NCBI GenBank assembly: GCA_021732975.1
Contig: JAKFWC010000021.1
Location: 186,001-250,000 of the forward strand
DNA: 64,000 nt
Reading direction: 5' to 3'
Source of the DNA: Planctomycetaceae bacterium
Lineage (GTDB): Bacteria; Planctomycetota; Planctomycetia; Planctomycetales; Planctomycetaceae
Positions within the stretch are counted from its first letter, which is position 1, and every line of letters begins with the position of its first letter. Shown piece after piece: positions 25,945 to 35,417 of the stretch. The notes beneath the pieces were generated by a model that had not been told where the DNA came from, did no database searches, and saw only the letters and a list, made by a program, of their open reading frames with translations. Made by a program: the position numbers and the translations under genes.

Positions 25945-26073
25945 GTTGTGCGCGGGTCTCCCGACCCCGCATCACTTTTCGACCGAAGGTCTCCTCCTGT
26001 TTTGAGCGACTCAAAATTAGGAGGAGACCTTCGGTCAACGGAGGTGCGGGGTCGGGAGACCCGCGCAGAACAG
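25945..26073. repeat. Class A palindromic repeat, copy 3
   Basis: Outer arms 'ttgtgcgcgggtctcccg' and 'cgggagacccgcgcagaaca' (one change), inner arms 'gaccgaaggtctcctcct' and 'aggaggagaccttcggtc'. Confidence 0.85.
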
Positions 26074-26113
26074 CGAACGCGCTCCCTAATGGTCGCGGCT
26101 CTGACGGAATCGT

Positions 26114-28858
26114 TTACCACTCGTAGTGCAATGTCACGGCAACAGGTTGTCCCGTCAGTTTGAGCGGCACGAGCAGTTCTTTCTTGCCTTGTGAATCGCG
26201 CAGGATCGGAGCATCGCCGCAGGTAATTTTCAGCACCCACAGATTATCGATGCGGTAACCATTCTCGGGGACCGCTTCAATCGCGTCTCCCACGGCCGCG
26301 CGGAAATACCACGCCGCTCCACCGGAGCCTCCATCAATGGTCAGCTTCCGTTGCAATTGTCCGAATTTCTCGCCGACGGAAATCACCGGCTTCGGAAAAT
26401 CTTCGACCGTGACTCCTCCCGGGCCGTCGTAACGGAACGTCGGCCGTTGCACATCATCGAGGTTGTATCCGCGGAAACGGAAACCATTCTCGCGGGCCAG
26501 ACCATCGGGCCAGTTGGCATTGACGGAGTCCAGTTGGGCCAGCGGTTGCCCACCGGGAAGATGCAGCACATCGTCGCCGAGCGGGCTTTCAAAGCCAACG
26601 CCGCGGCCGTTCCAATGCCGGGCGGCGTCGATGAAGGCCCCGTGCCAGATCATGGCGAGCCGCATGTCGTTGGCGTCCCAGGCGAGATTCGCCCGCTCGG
26701 TATAGCCGACGCCGATCGCCCGCGCTCCGGCTCCTTCGATGAAGTTGCGATAGATGATCGGCGCCCACGTCGGCTTCAGTTCGATCGGTTCGCGGACCAA
26801 CCCCACCGGTACCGCCGCTTTGTCGCCGTCCCCCAAGTATTGCCACACCGCGCGAATCTGTTTGTCAGCACTCCCTTCGAGGAGATCGCGAATGGTCGAT
26901 GTCCCAAACGGCCACGGCGCGGGCATGCGTGTGCCGGGGCGGAAGGCTTGTGGGTCGAGCATGTAGCGATGGAACCAGTCTTCGCGCAGCCGCTTCGTCA
27001 TTGTCGTCAGATTGATGGCCCGCACGCCCTGTGAGGGATGCTGCGCGAAGTCGTGACACTTGATGCACGACAGCGCATTCGCCCCGACCAGATGGCGACC
27101 GATCGCCGCAACTTTGTATTTCGGCAGTGCGAGTATTGGGTTAGGAGCCGAGTCCGCTTGACGGTCCACCGTCGCAAACGCTTCCACTAGATGGCCGACG
27201 TTGCCGCCGCCGAATTTGGGCATCTTCGACTGCATGTACAACTGCCGGTCGTTGGCTCCTTGTTCGAGGACGCGCTTGGTCCAGTCGTCGCGAAGTTTGT
27301 CTCCCACGCCGGTGAGCGCCGGTGGCAGACGGCCTTCGTCGCCCATTTCCTTTTGAGCCGAAGTGAAGAAGGTATCGCGGGCTTCTTCCACGCCGCCGAT
27401 TTCGCCTCGTTTGTGACAGGCGTAACAATTGAACGCGACCAGCGTGTGATGGACCACTTCGGCCGGAGTTCGCGGAGACGCCGTGGTTCCGATCACGGCG
27501 GCCAGCGCGGATCGTTGCTGCTCGGAGAACCGATACTGCGGCACCATCGCTGGAGGCGCTTCGGCCAGACAACCGCCCGCTTTGGATGAAAGCTCACTCC
27601 ACGGCTTGGCGGTCTTCGTGGCGGCGAGGGTCTTGCCATCGTGCTTCATCGTATGACACGCAGCACAACCGACGGACTCGAACAGTTCCCGCCCCTTGTT
27701 GGCTAACGTCGCATCGACCTGAAAGCCGGTCTTATCTTTGCCTGCCGCGGGGAGTTCTTTCGACAAGGAAACCACGCCTGCCAGCGGTTGCCGTTTGAGG
27801 CCATTACCGTCGAGATCGACCTCGAGTGACGCTTCGCCGCCCCCCTGGAAGTAATCGACGATGACCGGATGCCAGCCGATGTCGAAGGAATGACGGCCCT
27901 TGTTCTCCGAGTGCGGATGGACGCCGTCGCTGTCGACAATGACTTCGCCGCCGATGGTCAAACGACTGCCGTCATCGGACCCAAGATAGAACTGATGCTG
28001 TGCCTGGGCTTTCACATACAGGTTCGATTTGAACCGGATGGCGTAGTTGTCTTTCCGCTCAGCCACGGTGATGTCGAAGCCTGCACACTGGCCGGTCTTC
28101 ACCGGCTTCAGCGAGTCGAAATCGGGAAGCTTTTCCCATGAACCTTCGTAGACGGCGAACTCGACATTCGGGGCGAGGTTCACATCACGGACAAAGAACT
28201 GAGCGAGATCGCGGTACTCTTCGTCCTTCAGTCCCAACGCCGGCATACGACCCGACGGACGCGACTTCAACGGGTCTTTCAGGAATGCTGCGAGACTGGT
28301 GGACGTGTACTTCTTGCCGAGATCGGGGAGCGCGACCGATGTCGGAATGTCGGCGGCGTTCTCACCGATGGCATTGTGACACGCCGTGCAACCAACGCGG
28401 TGAAACGTCGCTTTTCCCTTTTGAGCGGCGGTTTGATCCGGATGGGTGTCCGCGACGTTGCCGGTGCTGGCGAGAAAATGAGTCAGGGCTTCGATGGCCG
28501 CCGATCGGTCCGCTTCGGGGACCGCGTCCATTACATGCGGCATGGTGGTGCCGGGCTTCACCTGTTGCGGATCGGTCAAATATCCCCGCAACCACTCCGG
28601 ACGAACGCGGCTGCCAACATCATCCAGCACCGGGGCCTTTTTCGGGGCAACGGCGGTCAAGTCGTTCGGCCCGCGGTGACACGCCAGGCAATTCAACTCC
28701 TGCACCAGCAACCGCCCCATGTCGGCAGCAGAGACCTCTTCCGCGGTATGAAAACGTTCAAACCCCGGCACCCGCGGCGCGGCGTCGGACACAGCCGCCG
28801 TCGATACCAGCCACAGGGCGATCGGCACTAGGAAACGTGTTCGTCGAGGGGCATTCAT
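26114..28858 (-). CDS. Secreted multi-haem cytochrome c with PA14 domain
   Basis: 914 residues with a signal peptide (residues ~8-26). Five CxxCH haem sites are visible: CLACH (57-61), CTACH (157-161), CAACH (398-402), CYACH (478-482) and CIKCH (598-602). A PA14-like carbohydrate-binding domain fits residues ~235-350 ('YLGSDDGSRLTIGGEVIVDSDG' type sequence). The C-terminal ~250 residues resemble the conserved C-terminus of planctomycete membrane-bound dehydrogenase/cytochrome proteins. The likely role is periplasmic electron transfer coupled to polysaccharide or sugar oxidation; no partner dehydrogenase is adjacent. Confidence 0.88.
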   Translation of the reverse strand: MNAPRRTRFLVPIALWLVSTAAVSDAAPRVPGFERFHTAEEVSAADMGRLLVQELNCLACHRGPNDLTAVAPKKAPVLDDVGSRVRPEWLRGYLTDPQQVKPGTTMPHVMDAVPEADRSAAIEALTHFLASTGNVADTHPDQTAAQKGKATFHRVGCTACHNAIGENAADIPTSVALPDLGKKYTSTSLAAFLKDPLKSRPSGRMPALGLKDEEYRDLAQFFVRDVNLAPNVEFAVYEGSWEKLPDFDSLKPVKTGQCAGFDITVAERKDNYAIRFKSNLYVKAQAQHQFYLGSDDGSRLTIGGEVIVDSDGVHPHSENKGRHSFDIGWHPVIVDYFQGGGEASLEVDLDGNGLKRQPLAGVVSLSKELPAAGKDKTGFQVDATLANKGRELFESVGCAACHTMKHDGKTLAATKTAKPWSELSSKAGGCLAEAPPAMVPQYRFSEQQRSALAAVIGTTASPRTPAEVVHHTLVAFNCYACHKRGEIGGVEEARDTFFTSAQKEMGDEGRLPPALTGVGDKLRDDWTKRVLEQGANDRQLYMQSKMPKFGGGNVGHLVEAFATVDRQADSAPNPILALPKYKVAAIGRHLVGANALSCIKCHDFAQHPSQGVRAINLTTMTKRLREDWFHRYMLDPQAFRPGTRMPAPWPFGTSTIRDLLEGSADKQIRAVWQYLGDGDKAAVPVGLVREPIELKPTWAPIIYRNFIEGAGARAIGVGYTERANLAWDANDMRLAMIWHGAFIDAARHWNGRGVGFESPLGDDVLHLPGGQPLAQLDSVNANWPDGLARENGFRFRGYNLDDVQRPTFRYDGPGGVTVEDFPKPVISVGEKFGQLQRKLTIDGGSGGAAWYFRAAVGDAIEAVPENGYRIDNLWVLKITCGDAPILRDSQGKKELLVPLKLTGQPVAVTLHYEW

Positions 28859-29297
28859 TCACAGGGCCTTCGCTGACTGTTGCCATCGTCGGAGTCTCAA
28901 AGCAGGCAGCGAAATCATAGCGGGCACGGCCAACGGACCGCCAGCAAGTGAGACGACGGCCGCGACATCCTGCTTGTGATTCGTTCGGTGACATGAAACG
29001 ATCAGGCCCGGCATTGCGAACAATGTCGGGCCAGGTTTGATATTTGTCAGAAAGTAGGGTGGGCTGTGTCCACTATCTTGATTTGCGGCGAGAGCCTTGG
29101 CTGGAATTATTGGCGGGCACAACCCACTTTGTGCAAGCTACGCGAATTGTTCGTGGACAGAACCCATTCTACTACTACTGTGTTAATTTTTTATGACAGC
29201 CCATTTTTTTGTTGAATAGCAGGAATTACCCGATAATGTGAATAGGAATTGGCTAATGCGGTGTTTGCCAAGAAGTCTCATTGTCAATGGAGTTCGG
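28859..29297. other. AT-richer intergenic region (439 bases)
   Basis: It carries the decayed repeat at 29055-29173. The last ~100 bases ('ttaattttttatgac', 'cccatttttttgttg') are AT-rich and probably form the promoter of the gene at 29298. No gene seen. Confidence 0.55.
29055..29173. repeat. Decayed 'gggtgggctgtg' inverted repeat
   Basis: 'tagggtgggctgtgtccac' pairs loosely with 'gcgggcacaacccact' and again with 'gtggacagaacccattcta'. It is a worn copy of the element at 20516-20587, with apparently two right arms. Confidence 0.5.
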
Positions 29298-30128
29298 ATG
29301 ATGCGAAGCTTGTTGACGGGATTGACAATCTGTTGCAGCCTCATGGCTGCTCATGTTGATGCTGGAAATCTAGTATTTCAGCGCACTAGTGCCGAGGCGC
29401 ATACCCGTGCAAATGTGAATGCGAATGCAGCAGTTGATGTCAACCCCACTGGGGGGACCAGCGATGAAGATCACGATGATTCGACAGGCCAGTCACCCCA
29501 GTGTTCATCAGGCGCAACGACCCAAGACGGAATGCAGCCCAATGACTATGCGTCATTCGGCGCACAAGCCTCAGCGGATTTCAATCCTGATGGGCAAGTT
29601 GTCAGTCAATTGATGACTTGGGCGGGGATGTCCCAGATTCTTAATTCTGTGAACTATCTAGTTCAATCTAACGGAAGCTCGCTCGGGCGTGGGGCAAGTG
29701 AGCTTGAAATTGTTGACTTGACTGGAGGAGGCGGGACATTCAGCGTTAAGGCAACGATTAGCATTTCATATGCCTGGGGATCCGTTTCCGGCGGGCCCGG
29801 TATAATTGAAGTGGATGACCCTAACTCTTCATTTGCTGCCGAAGTAGGGATTCCCGGCGGAGGTCAATTGTCAATTTTCGGCGACTTAATGTCAGGCAGT
29901 TGTATGGTCTTCTATCCTGACGACACTTGGGATTCGTTCAACATTTATGACGATGGTGCAACGCATACTATCGATGTCGAATACACATGGGCGAATGTGT
30001 TGCCATCGACATCGTTCAATCTCTCTGGCTCATCAACGACAGGTGGGACCGCTACTGTCGCCGGGGCGCAGTTCGCGCGGACAAGCCAGACCTACACCGA
30101 TGTCAGCCTTGAAATCATTCAGGATTGA
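29298..30128 (+). CDS. Secreted orphan protein, composition unlike neighbours
   Basis: 276 residues from the ATG at 29298, which has 'ggag' 6 bases upstream and opens a signal peptide ('SLLTGLTICCSLMAAHVDA'); a GTG at 29238 gives a longer but less likely start. The mature protein is rich in S, T, G, D and N with beta-strand-like periodicity and few basic residues, as in secreted planctomycete proteins with PEP-CTERM-like neighbours, but no C-terminal anchor is present. Codons are visibly more AT-rich than in flanking genes. No family recognised. Confidence 0.7.
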   Translation: MMRSLLTGLTICCSLMAAHVDAGNLVFQRTSAEAHTRANVNANAAVDVNPTGGTSDEDHDDSTGQSPQCSSGATTQDGMQPNDYASFGAQASADFNPDGQVVSQLMTWAGMSQILNSVNYLVQSNGSSLGRGASELEIVDLTGGGGTFSVKATISISYAWGSVSGGPGIIEVDDPNSSFAAEVGIPGGGQLSIFGDLMSGSCMVFYPDDTWDSFNIYDDGATHTIDVEYTWANVLPSTSFNLSGSSTTGGTATVAGAQFARTSQTYTDVSLEIIQD

Positions 30129-30148
30129 AGGGCGCTCATTCGCATCGA

Positions 30149-30180
30149 GGCGGGGTTCATCTTGAACCCCGCCATTTCTT
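30149..30180 (+). terminator. Intrinsic terminator after the secreted orphan
   Basis: 11-base arms 'ggcggggttca' / 'tgaaccccgcc' with a 3-base loop, followed by 'atttctttt', 20 bases past the stop. Confidence 0.75.
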
Positions 30181-30213
30181 TTGCAAACTGCTAATCACTC
30201 CGATCCAGCCGTT

Positions 30214-30696
30214 CTATTTGGATTTCAAATTGAAATCCACGGGATCGGATTGTCCCGTTGCCACTTCCGCTGAGAGTTGAGTTTTCATCGGGTCGCTGTA
30301 TTTGACCGGAACTTTTTGCTTGAGCATCCCCGCCATCTTCGCCTGCTCCATATCGAGACCTTGGGCGGCTTGCTCGCTGTACGGCGCGCCATCCGGCATG
30401 GTCCACAATTCAACCTGGACGTGATACCGCCCAGCGGGAACGCCAAGGCGTTCGCCGGACCGAATCTGATACTTTCCGCTGGAATCCGTTTGGCCGTGTC
30501 CTCCTCCAAAACCAGCCGGTGGAGAACCATCAAAAACGTAAAGGACACGTGCGTTGGCCAATGGCTCTCCATCCAGCGTTACCGTTCCTTTGATAGGAAT
30601 GAGATCCCCTTTCACCTGAAGAATAGGAGGGCCGGACGATCCAGAACAGCCAGCTAGCCCCAGCACACAGATGAGAGAATAAAGCCGACGTATCAC
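30214..30696 (-). CDS. Lipoprotein with carboxypeptidase-regulatory-like fold
   Basis: 160 residues. A lipoprotein signal with lipobox 'GLAGC' ends near residue 17. The rest is one beta-sandwich domain with 'IKGTVTLDGEPLANARVLYVF' opening and 'TDSSGKYQI' in the middle, a carboxypeptidase-regulatory-like (transthyretin-type) fold. Such lipoproteins are very common in planctomycetes and usually lie next to DUF1559 genes, as here. The function is unknown. Confidence 0.82.
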   Translation of the reverse strand: MIRRLYSLICVLGLAGCSGSSGPPILQVKGDLIPIKGTVTLDGEPLANARVLYVFDGSPPAGFGGGHGQTDSSGKYQIRSGERLGVPAGRYHVQVELWTMPDGAPYSEQAAQGLDMEQAKMAGMLKQKVPVKYSDPMKTQLSAEVATGQSDPVDFNLKSK

Positions 30697-30788
30697 CTTG
30701 TGATCTCCACATTCAAATCGGTTGAAGAACTACGATACTATGGCTAGTGCCGGCTACAGAATGTCAGCAGGCTATTACTTTCAATGTT

Positions 30789-30821
30789 ATCGGCGGCACG
30801 CCTAGGTGGTGCGCCGCCGAT
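30789..30821 (-). terminator. Hairpin between DUF1559 gene and lipoprotein gene
   Basis: Arms 'atcggcggc' and 'gccgccgat' lie about 42 bases past the DUF1559 stop. No long T-run, so it may attenuate rather than end transcription. Confidence 0.45.
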
Positions 30822-30862
30822 TTCAATTGAGACATGGGTAGAGCATGCGTAGGTCGGTATCT

Positions 30863-31909
30863 TTAGAAGTCCCCCACCACGACAGCATCGCTGATTCGGT
30901 TAAGCGGTTGAAACACTTTTGCAAAATCAACGTTTTCGCCAATGAATCGCACGGCACCGTCAGCCATCAAGAAATGACCACCACCCACATGGTAGCTACC
31001 GAAACCCCATGCATACTGAAGCTTCGGTCCGGATGTCACTGCAGGAGTTGCTCCCATGCAAACCTGGTCATAATTGTATGGGTAGTTAACATTGTAGCAA
31101 TAGTTGGGAGTATATCCATGGCAACAAGTGTGGACGCCGGCCCCCCAGTATGGCCCGTACGCCGTTGCGGTGTGGCCCAGTTGCTTTGATTCACCAATGG
31201 CAATCGTCATGCTCGTGCCATCGGTGATCTCAGCGATTTTAGCCGAACTGTCGTTACCAAATGCCCCTCGTGTCGTGCTTCCAGCGTAAGCTCCGAAGGA
31301 TGCATTGTAGTCGGTAAAACTTCCTGAGGCAAAGAGGTAGCTCGCTCGGGCAACGCCATTTGCCTCATAGAAGTTTGATGCTGTATTCGCCGCGTTATTA
31401 TAGATTGCCATACCAGCGGGGTCAGATGCACATCCAAAGACAGGCAATTTCTGCTGATAGATAGCTTGGTTCGTTGTGCTATTCACTACGCCACCAGCCT
31501 GCGGGCGACCGTAGGGACTCGACATGCTCGAAGAGACGTTAAAGTTATATTTATTATACATGGGCGCTTGATCGAGATAAGGCAGCATCAGAACCCAGCC
31601 GGTCGTGTTCAGCACCGGCCGTGTTGCCGGGCATTCTGTTCCCACCGGAGCCCCGCTGGCAGGGTTGCAGCGACCGCTCGAAACGAGGGCCGGAGGGAAC
31701 ATTCCAAAATTGTCGTGATAATTGTGAATTCCCAGCCCCAACTGTTTCAAGCTGTTGCGGCACTGGGTCCGCCGGGCGGCTTCACGCGCTTGCTGGACGG
31801 CGGGGAGCAGCAATGCGATGAGGATGGCGATAATGGCGATCACCACCAGCAGTTCGATGAGCGTGAAACCACGCGCAGTGCGACGGCGACCGAAACAACG
31901 AACGGACAT
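30863..31909 (-). CDS. DUF1559 pseudopilin-like protein
   Basis: 348 residues from the methionine at 31909. A prepilin-type signal follows a basic leader ('[20 protein letters not shown]'), cut at G-F, then a long hydrophobic helix as in type IV pilins/pseudopilins. The C-terminus carries the family-typical '[15 protein letters not shown]' block. DUF1559 is hugely expanded in planctomycetes, of unknown function, perhaps surface fibres. The longer frame upstream to 32080 has poor coding character. Confidence 0.9.
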   Translation of the reverse strand: MSVRCFGRRRTARGFTLIELLVVIAIIAILIALLLPAVQQAREAARRTQCRNSLKQLGLGIHNYHDNFGMFPPALVSSGRCNPASGAPVGTECPATRPVLNTTGWVLMLPYLDQAPMYNKYNFNVSSSMSSPYGRPQAGGVVNSTTNQAIYQQKLPVFGCASDPAGMAIYNNAANTASNFYEANGVARASYLFASGSFTDYNASFGAYAGSTTRGAFGNDSSAKIAEITDGTSMTIAIGESKQLGHTATAYGPYWGAGVHTCCHGYTPNYCYNVNYPYNYDQVCMGATPAVTSGPKLQYAWGFGSYHVGGGHFLMADGAVRFIGENVDFAKVFQPLNRISDAVVVGDF

Positions 31910-32299
31910 AGGGCACCTCACTGAAAGCGGAAGGGGATGACAACAACTCTCAGTCACAATCGGCTGAGAGAAAATCGTAATGGGAACGCCGTGATCGGAA
32001 TGTCGAAGGGTTGGATCGGACATTGTCTGTTCGCCGACACTTATAACCCCGTCGGAGTCTGAAGGTGTCGCCGAACCCACTTCGCTTTGCGGAACCAGTC
32101 GACTCGCGAGACAGAGTCGTCAGATCACTAGTTACCAAAGCCGCCGGAGGGCATCGTGCCAAGCGATGCGCAGGAGTGCAATCTTATTTTCCCTCAATGT
32201 CGCGATAGACGATATAGTAAAAGGCTATAGCAGACTGCGGAATTCCTTGCCTAGATTGATAGCTTTGCCCAAACGGCATCTTCTCGAACACCGGGCGTC
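31910..32299. other. Intergenic region (390 bases)
   Basis: It lies upstream of the DUF1559 gene and downstream of the LysR stop. It should contain the DUF1559 promoter. No gene or clear repeat seen. Confidence 0.5.
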
Positions 32300-33241
32300 T
32301 CAGGCGAGCTCGCGGCGAATCGTTTCGATGACCGTGGCGACGAATTCCCTCAGCGGGAGAGACGGTGTCGTGTCCACGCGCGTAATTGCAAACACGGTTG
32401 TCTTGCCGAAGTGCCGGCTCATGTCAATCTCGCGGCAGAAAGCCCTGGGCGGCGGCTCCGGAAATGCGGCAACCAGTCCCAGGCCAAAGCCGAGTTCCAC
32501 ATACCGGCGAATGGATGACACATAGAATGCTTCCATTCGCCGCTGCGGATGGTTGTAACAGCCCAATGCGAGGAGCGCGGCATGAGCCACGGGATCGCCG
32601 GAGACATTGTGTGGTGAATTGACGAACGGAAATTTTTTCAGATCGGCCGGAACTACGCGTTTCTTCGATGCCAGCGGATGATTCATGGGAACGACCAGCA
32701 AGGTCGGCAGTTGGTAACACGCGGTCTTTTTGACCCACAGAGCCGTCTCGTTGTCGGGCACCCAGGTCGTGAACCCGAGATCAACCTCACCAGAGGCCAC
32801 CGCCGGTAAAATCTGCGCATTGGCCAGTTCCAGCAGAGAGAGTTGCACGGTCGGGAAGCGGTCCTCAAACGCGCGGACGCAGGCCGGCATTTCGTCGTGC
32901 ATTGTTCGTGGCGGCGTGGCAATTTTGAGCCGCGGTGTCTGCTGCTGGAGTCGGCTCAGAAATTCTTCATGCAGTCGCTGGATGCCCAGCACGGCCGGCG
33001 CCGCCAGTTCCACGAGGATCTGTCCTTCAGGCGTTAACCGACAACCGCGCTGATCGGCTTTGAGTAACTGGCAGTTGAAATTTCGCTCCAGAGTCCGCAC
33101 TTGAGCCCAGACAGTCGGCTGTGCCAGGTCGAGTGCTGCCGCCGCCGCCGACAGGCTGCCCAACCGGGCGGCCTCACAGAAGCTGCGGAGTTGCTGCCAG
33201 GTGAGTTCCTTATGGCGAACCACCGGTTGCTTCTGAGGCAT
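32300..33241 (-). CDS. LysR-family transcriptional regulator
   Basis: 313 residues. An N-terminal winged helix-turn-helix ('LTWQQLRSFCEAARLGSLSA', 'ALDLAQPTVWAQVRTLERNF') is followed by a periplasmic-binding-like effector domain ('LKIATPPRTMHDEMPACVRA', 'GEVDLGFTTWVPDNE'). The start at 33241 ('MPQKQPVV') is favoured over an upstream one. It is divergent from the operon at 33750-37579 with a 508-base gap, so it may control that operon or itself; the ligand is unknown. Confidence 0.87.
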   Translation of the reverse strand: MPQKQPVVRHKELTWQQLRSFCEAARLGSLSAAAAALDLAQPTVWAQVRTLERNFNCQLLKADQRGCRLTPEGQILVELAAPAVLGIQRLHEEFLSRLQQQTPRLKIATPPRTMHDEMPACVRAFEDRFPTVQLSLLELANAQILPAVASGEVDLGFTTWVPDNETALWVKKTACYQLPTLLVVPMNHPLASKKRVVPADLKKFPFVNSPHNVSGDPVAHAALLALGCYNHPQRRMEAFYVSSIRRYVELGFGLGLVAAFPEPPPRAFCREIDMSRHFGKTTVFAITRVDTTPSLPLREFVATVIETIRRELA

Positions 33242-33749
33242 ACTGCTGTTCCGAACGGATTCGCTTGCTCCTGGAGCGAAGGGGGCAAGCCCACCGGGAG
33301 CGCACACGGGATGGGCTCACCCAAAGTCTACTCGAATCGAGGGCGCGAGCGACACTCGATTGGAAGCAAGCCAGTTGGGTGGGCTGGGCCCACTAACTCT
33401 TGAGAAAATGTTCGCATCTAAATCTGGTGAGCACAGCCGATCCCACGGGACTGAAGGGGCTGAGTTCGTCGGTCAGGCTGATTCAATCGCCTCAGAGAGG
33501 CAACCGGAAAACCACAGGGGATCATATCGTTACGAAGTTAGTGTAAGTGAACTAACGGCACCTATTGTTTCAGCCCGTTCTAGGATTTTTGCAATCGAGC
33601 GAAACCTTTTCATTCCAAGGGTGTTTATTGCCCGTTTGTTTGAGAGATCGCTGAAGAGAGATCGAAGCCCTCGGTAAGGTGAATTCCCCGCCCTCTTGGT
33701 GGGGAAGTGTCGACTTATCGTTGCGGTCTCGGATTTGAGGAGCGCAATC
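33242..33749. other. Divergent intergenic region (508 bases)
   Basis: It separates the LysR gene from the three-gene operon. A single palindrome 'gggtgggctgggcccact' lies at 33377-33394. 'gaggag' at 33737-33742 is the ribosome-binding site of the next gene. LysR sites (T-N11-A) could be here, but none stands out. Confidence 0.5.
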
Positions 33750-33974
33750 GTGTTGACGTTGGCCTATTTTGATCCCGGTTCTGCCAGCCTGCTCATGCAG
33801 GCGCTGGTCGGCGGCGGGGCGGGCTTGATCGTCTTTGCCCGTTATCTCTGGACGAATTTCGTGACCCGCGGATTCCACGCTACGGTGCCATCGTCACTCC
33901 CGGTCGACCGAGCGCTGGATGAAACAGCGATGGTGGATGCCCTTTCCGGTGAATTCCGGTTTCACGCTTCGTAA
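33750..33974 (+). CDS. Small membrane protein, first gene of three-gene operon
   Basis: 74 residues starting at GTG 33750, with 'gaggag' 7 bases upstream. The sequence begins 'MLTLAYFDPGSASLLMQALV' and contains one glycine-rich hydrophobic helix ('GGGAGLIVFARYLW'). Similar short 'YxDPGS' membrane peptides are known next to exopolysaccharide and sulfatase-like genes in many bacteria, but the role is unknown. It is 30 bases from the next gene. It could anchor or sense for the two larger products. Confidence 0.75.
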   Translation: MLTLAYFDPGSASLLMQALVGGGAGLIVFARYLWTNFVTRGFHATVPSSLPVDRALDETAMVDALSGEFRFHAS

Positions 33975-34004
33975 ACATCGTCTGCAGACAGGAGGTCGGC
34001 GACG

Positions 34005-35417
34005 GTGGAATTTGATCCTGGCTCTTACCGGGATCGAGACGCGCGCGTGTTTGCCGGTGCCGATGGCCAGATTTACCGAACCTTATCCCCGTCGGCCCTC
34101 GCCGAGTGGAAGGCGGTTTCAAACGCGGCCTTTTTTCAAGAGGCGATGCAGTCCGGGCGCGTCGTGCAAACGGATCTGCTGAATGATGCCCGTTCCGCTG
34201 GCGTGAACGGGCAGACGCATTCCTCGTGGGCCGGGATATTGCATCACGAACTCGTTCCGTTCGTCAGTTATCCCTACGAGTGGACGTTTTCCATGCTCCG
34301 CGCGGCAGCATTGCTGCATCTGGAACTGCTCATTTCCGCGGTGGAGAGCAACTTCATCTTGAAAGATGGCACGGCTTACAACGTGCAATGGCGGGGACTG
34401 CAACCCGTCTTCATCGATGTGGCCTCGTTCGAGCGGTTACCGCCGGGGACGCCTTGGGCTGGCTACCGTCAATTCTGTCAGACATTTCTCTATCCGTTGT
34501 TCCTGTTGGCCTACAAAGGGATCGCGTTTCATCCGTGGCTGCGCGGCCGTCTCGAGGGAATCACTCCGCGGGACTGCTGGCAATTGATGTCGTTTCGCGA
34601 TGTTTTTCGCCGGGGAGTGGCGACTCACGTCGGGATGCATGCGTGGATGGAATCGAAGCCCGCGACGGCGAAGGGCAAAACGTCCGCGGCACTGGCCGAT
34701 GCCGGATTCGGGAAAGATCTCATCCTTAACAATGCGCGTGGGCTGATCAAACTCATTGAACGACTGCGATGGTCACCACCGAAATCGACGTGGTCGGACT
34801 ATGCTCAATCGAATCACTACACCGATGTCGATCGGCAAGCCAAGCAACAGTTTGTGCGTCGGTCGGTGCAGACACGGCATTGGCGACAGGTGTGGGATTT
34901 GGGTGGCAATGTCGGACTCTTTGGCGAAATCGCGGCCGAGAACGCCGATCTGGTGCTGATCGTCGAGTCGGATCATGCGGCGATGGAGCATGGATACCAA
35001 CGACTCCAGTCCGCCCCTGCGAATGTTCGCCAACGGGTCTTGCCGTTGGTGGGGAATGTGGTCGACCTGGCGGGCAATGTGGGATGGCGCGGGCGGGAGC
35101 GGCGAGCCTTTGTGGAACGGGGACAGCCCGATCTGATCCTCTGTTTGGCGCTCATTCATCACGTGGTGATTGGCCACGGTGTCCCGATGGACGAATTCAT
35201 GGATTGGCTGGCGGATTTGCGGGCCAGCCTGGTCATTGAGTTCGTCGCGAGAGATGACCCGAAGGTTCAGGAAATGATGCAAAACCGGCGTGACGCGTGC
35301 GTCGATTATAGCGCGGAGGCTTTTGAGACGGCATTAGCGCGAAGGTTTCGAGTTCACGCGCGGGAAACGCTGTCGTCGGGAACCCGGACGCTCGTTTTTG
35401 CGGAACCGCAGCCATGA
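34005..35417 (+). CDS. Two-domain protein: kinase-like N-terminus plus SAM methyltransferase (NoeA-like)
   Basis: 470 residues starting at GTG 34005 with 'caggagg' 9 bases upstream. Residues ~298-304 are SAM motif I ('DLGGNVGLFG'), and the C-terminal half matches class I methyltransferases of the group often named nodulation protein NoeA. The N-terminal half carries 'LKDGTAYNVQWRG' and 'VFIDVASFE': D121, N126 and D138 have the spacing of the catalytic D, N and metal-binding D in protein-kinase and aminoglycoside-kinase folds. Kinase activity is inference. The stop overlaps the next start (ATGA), so the two proteins are coupled. Confidence 0.75.
   Translation: MEFDPGSYRDRDARVFAGADGQIYRTLSPSALAEWKAVSNAAFFQEAMQSGRVVQTDLLNDARSAGVNGQTHSSWAGILHHELVPFVSYPYEWTFSMLRAAALLHLELLISAVESNFILKDGTAYNVQWRGLQPVFIDVASFERLPPGTPWAGYRQFCQTFLYPLFLLAYKGIAFHPWLRGRLEGITPRDCWQLMSFRDVFRRGVATHVGMHAWMESKPATAKGKTSAALADAGFGKDLILNNARGLIKLIERLRWSPPKSTWSDYAQSNHYTDVDRQAKQQFVRRSVQTRHWRQVWDLGGNVGLFGEIAAENADLVLIVESDHAAMEHGYQRLQSAPANVRQRVLPLVGNVVDLAGNVGWRGRERRAFVERGQPDLILCLALIHHVVIGHGVPMDEFMDWLADLRASLVIEFVARDDPKVQEMMQNRRDACVDYSAEAFETALARRFRVHARETLSSGTRTLVFAEPQP

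Noticed and set aside
25920..26240. Upstream extension of the GH17 frame
   Set aside because: It would place a signal peptide in the middle of the protein and is encoded by a repeat.
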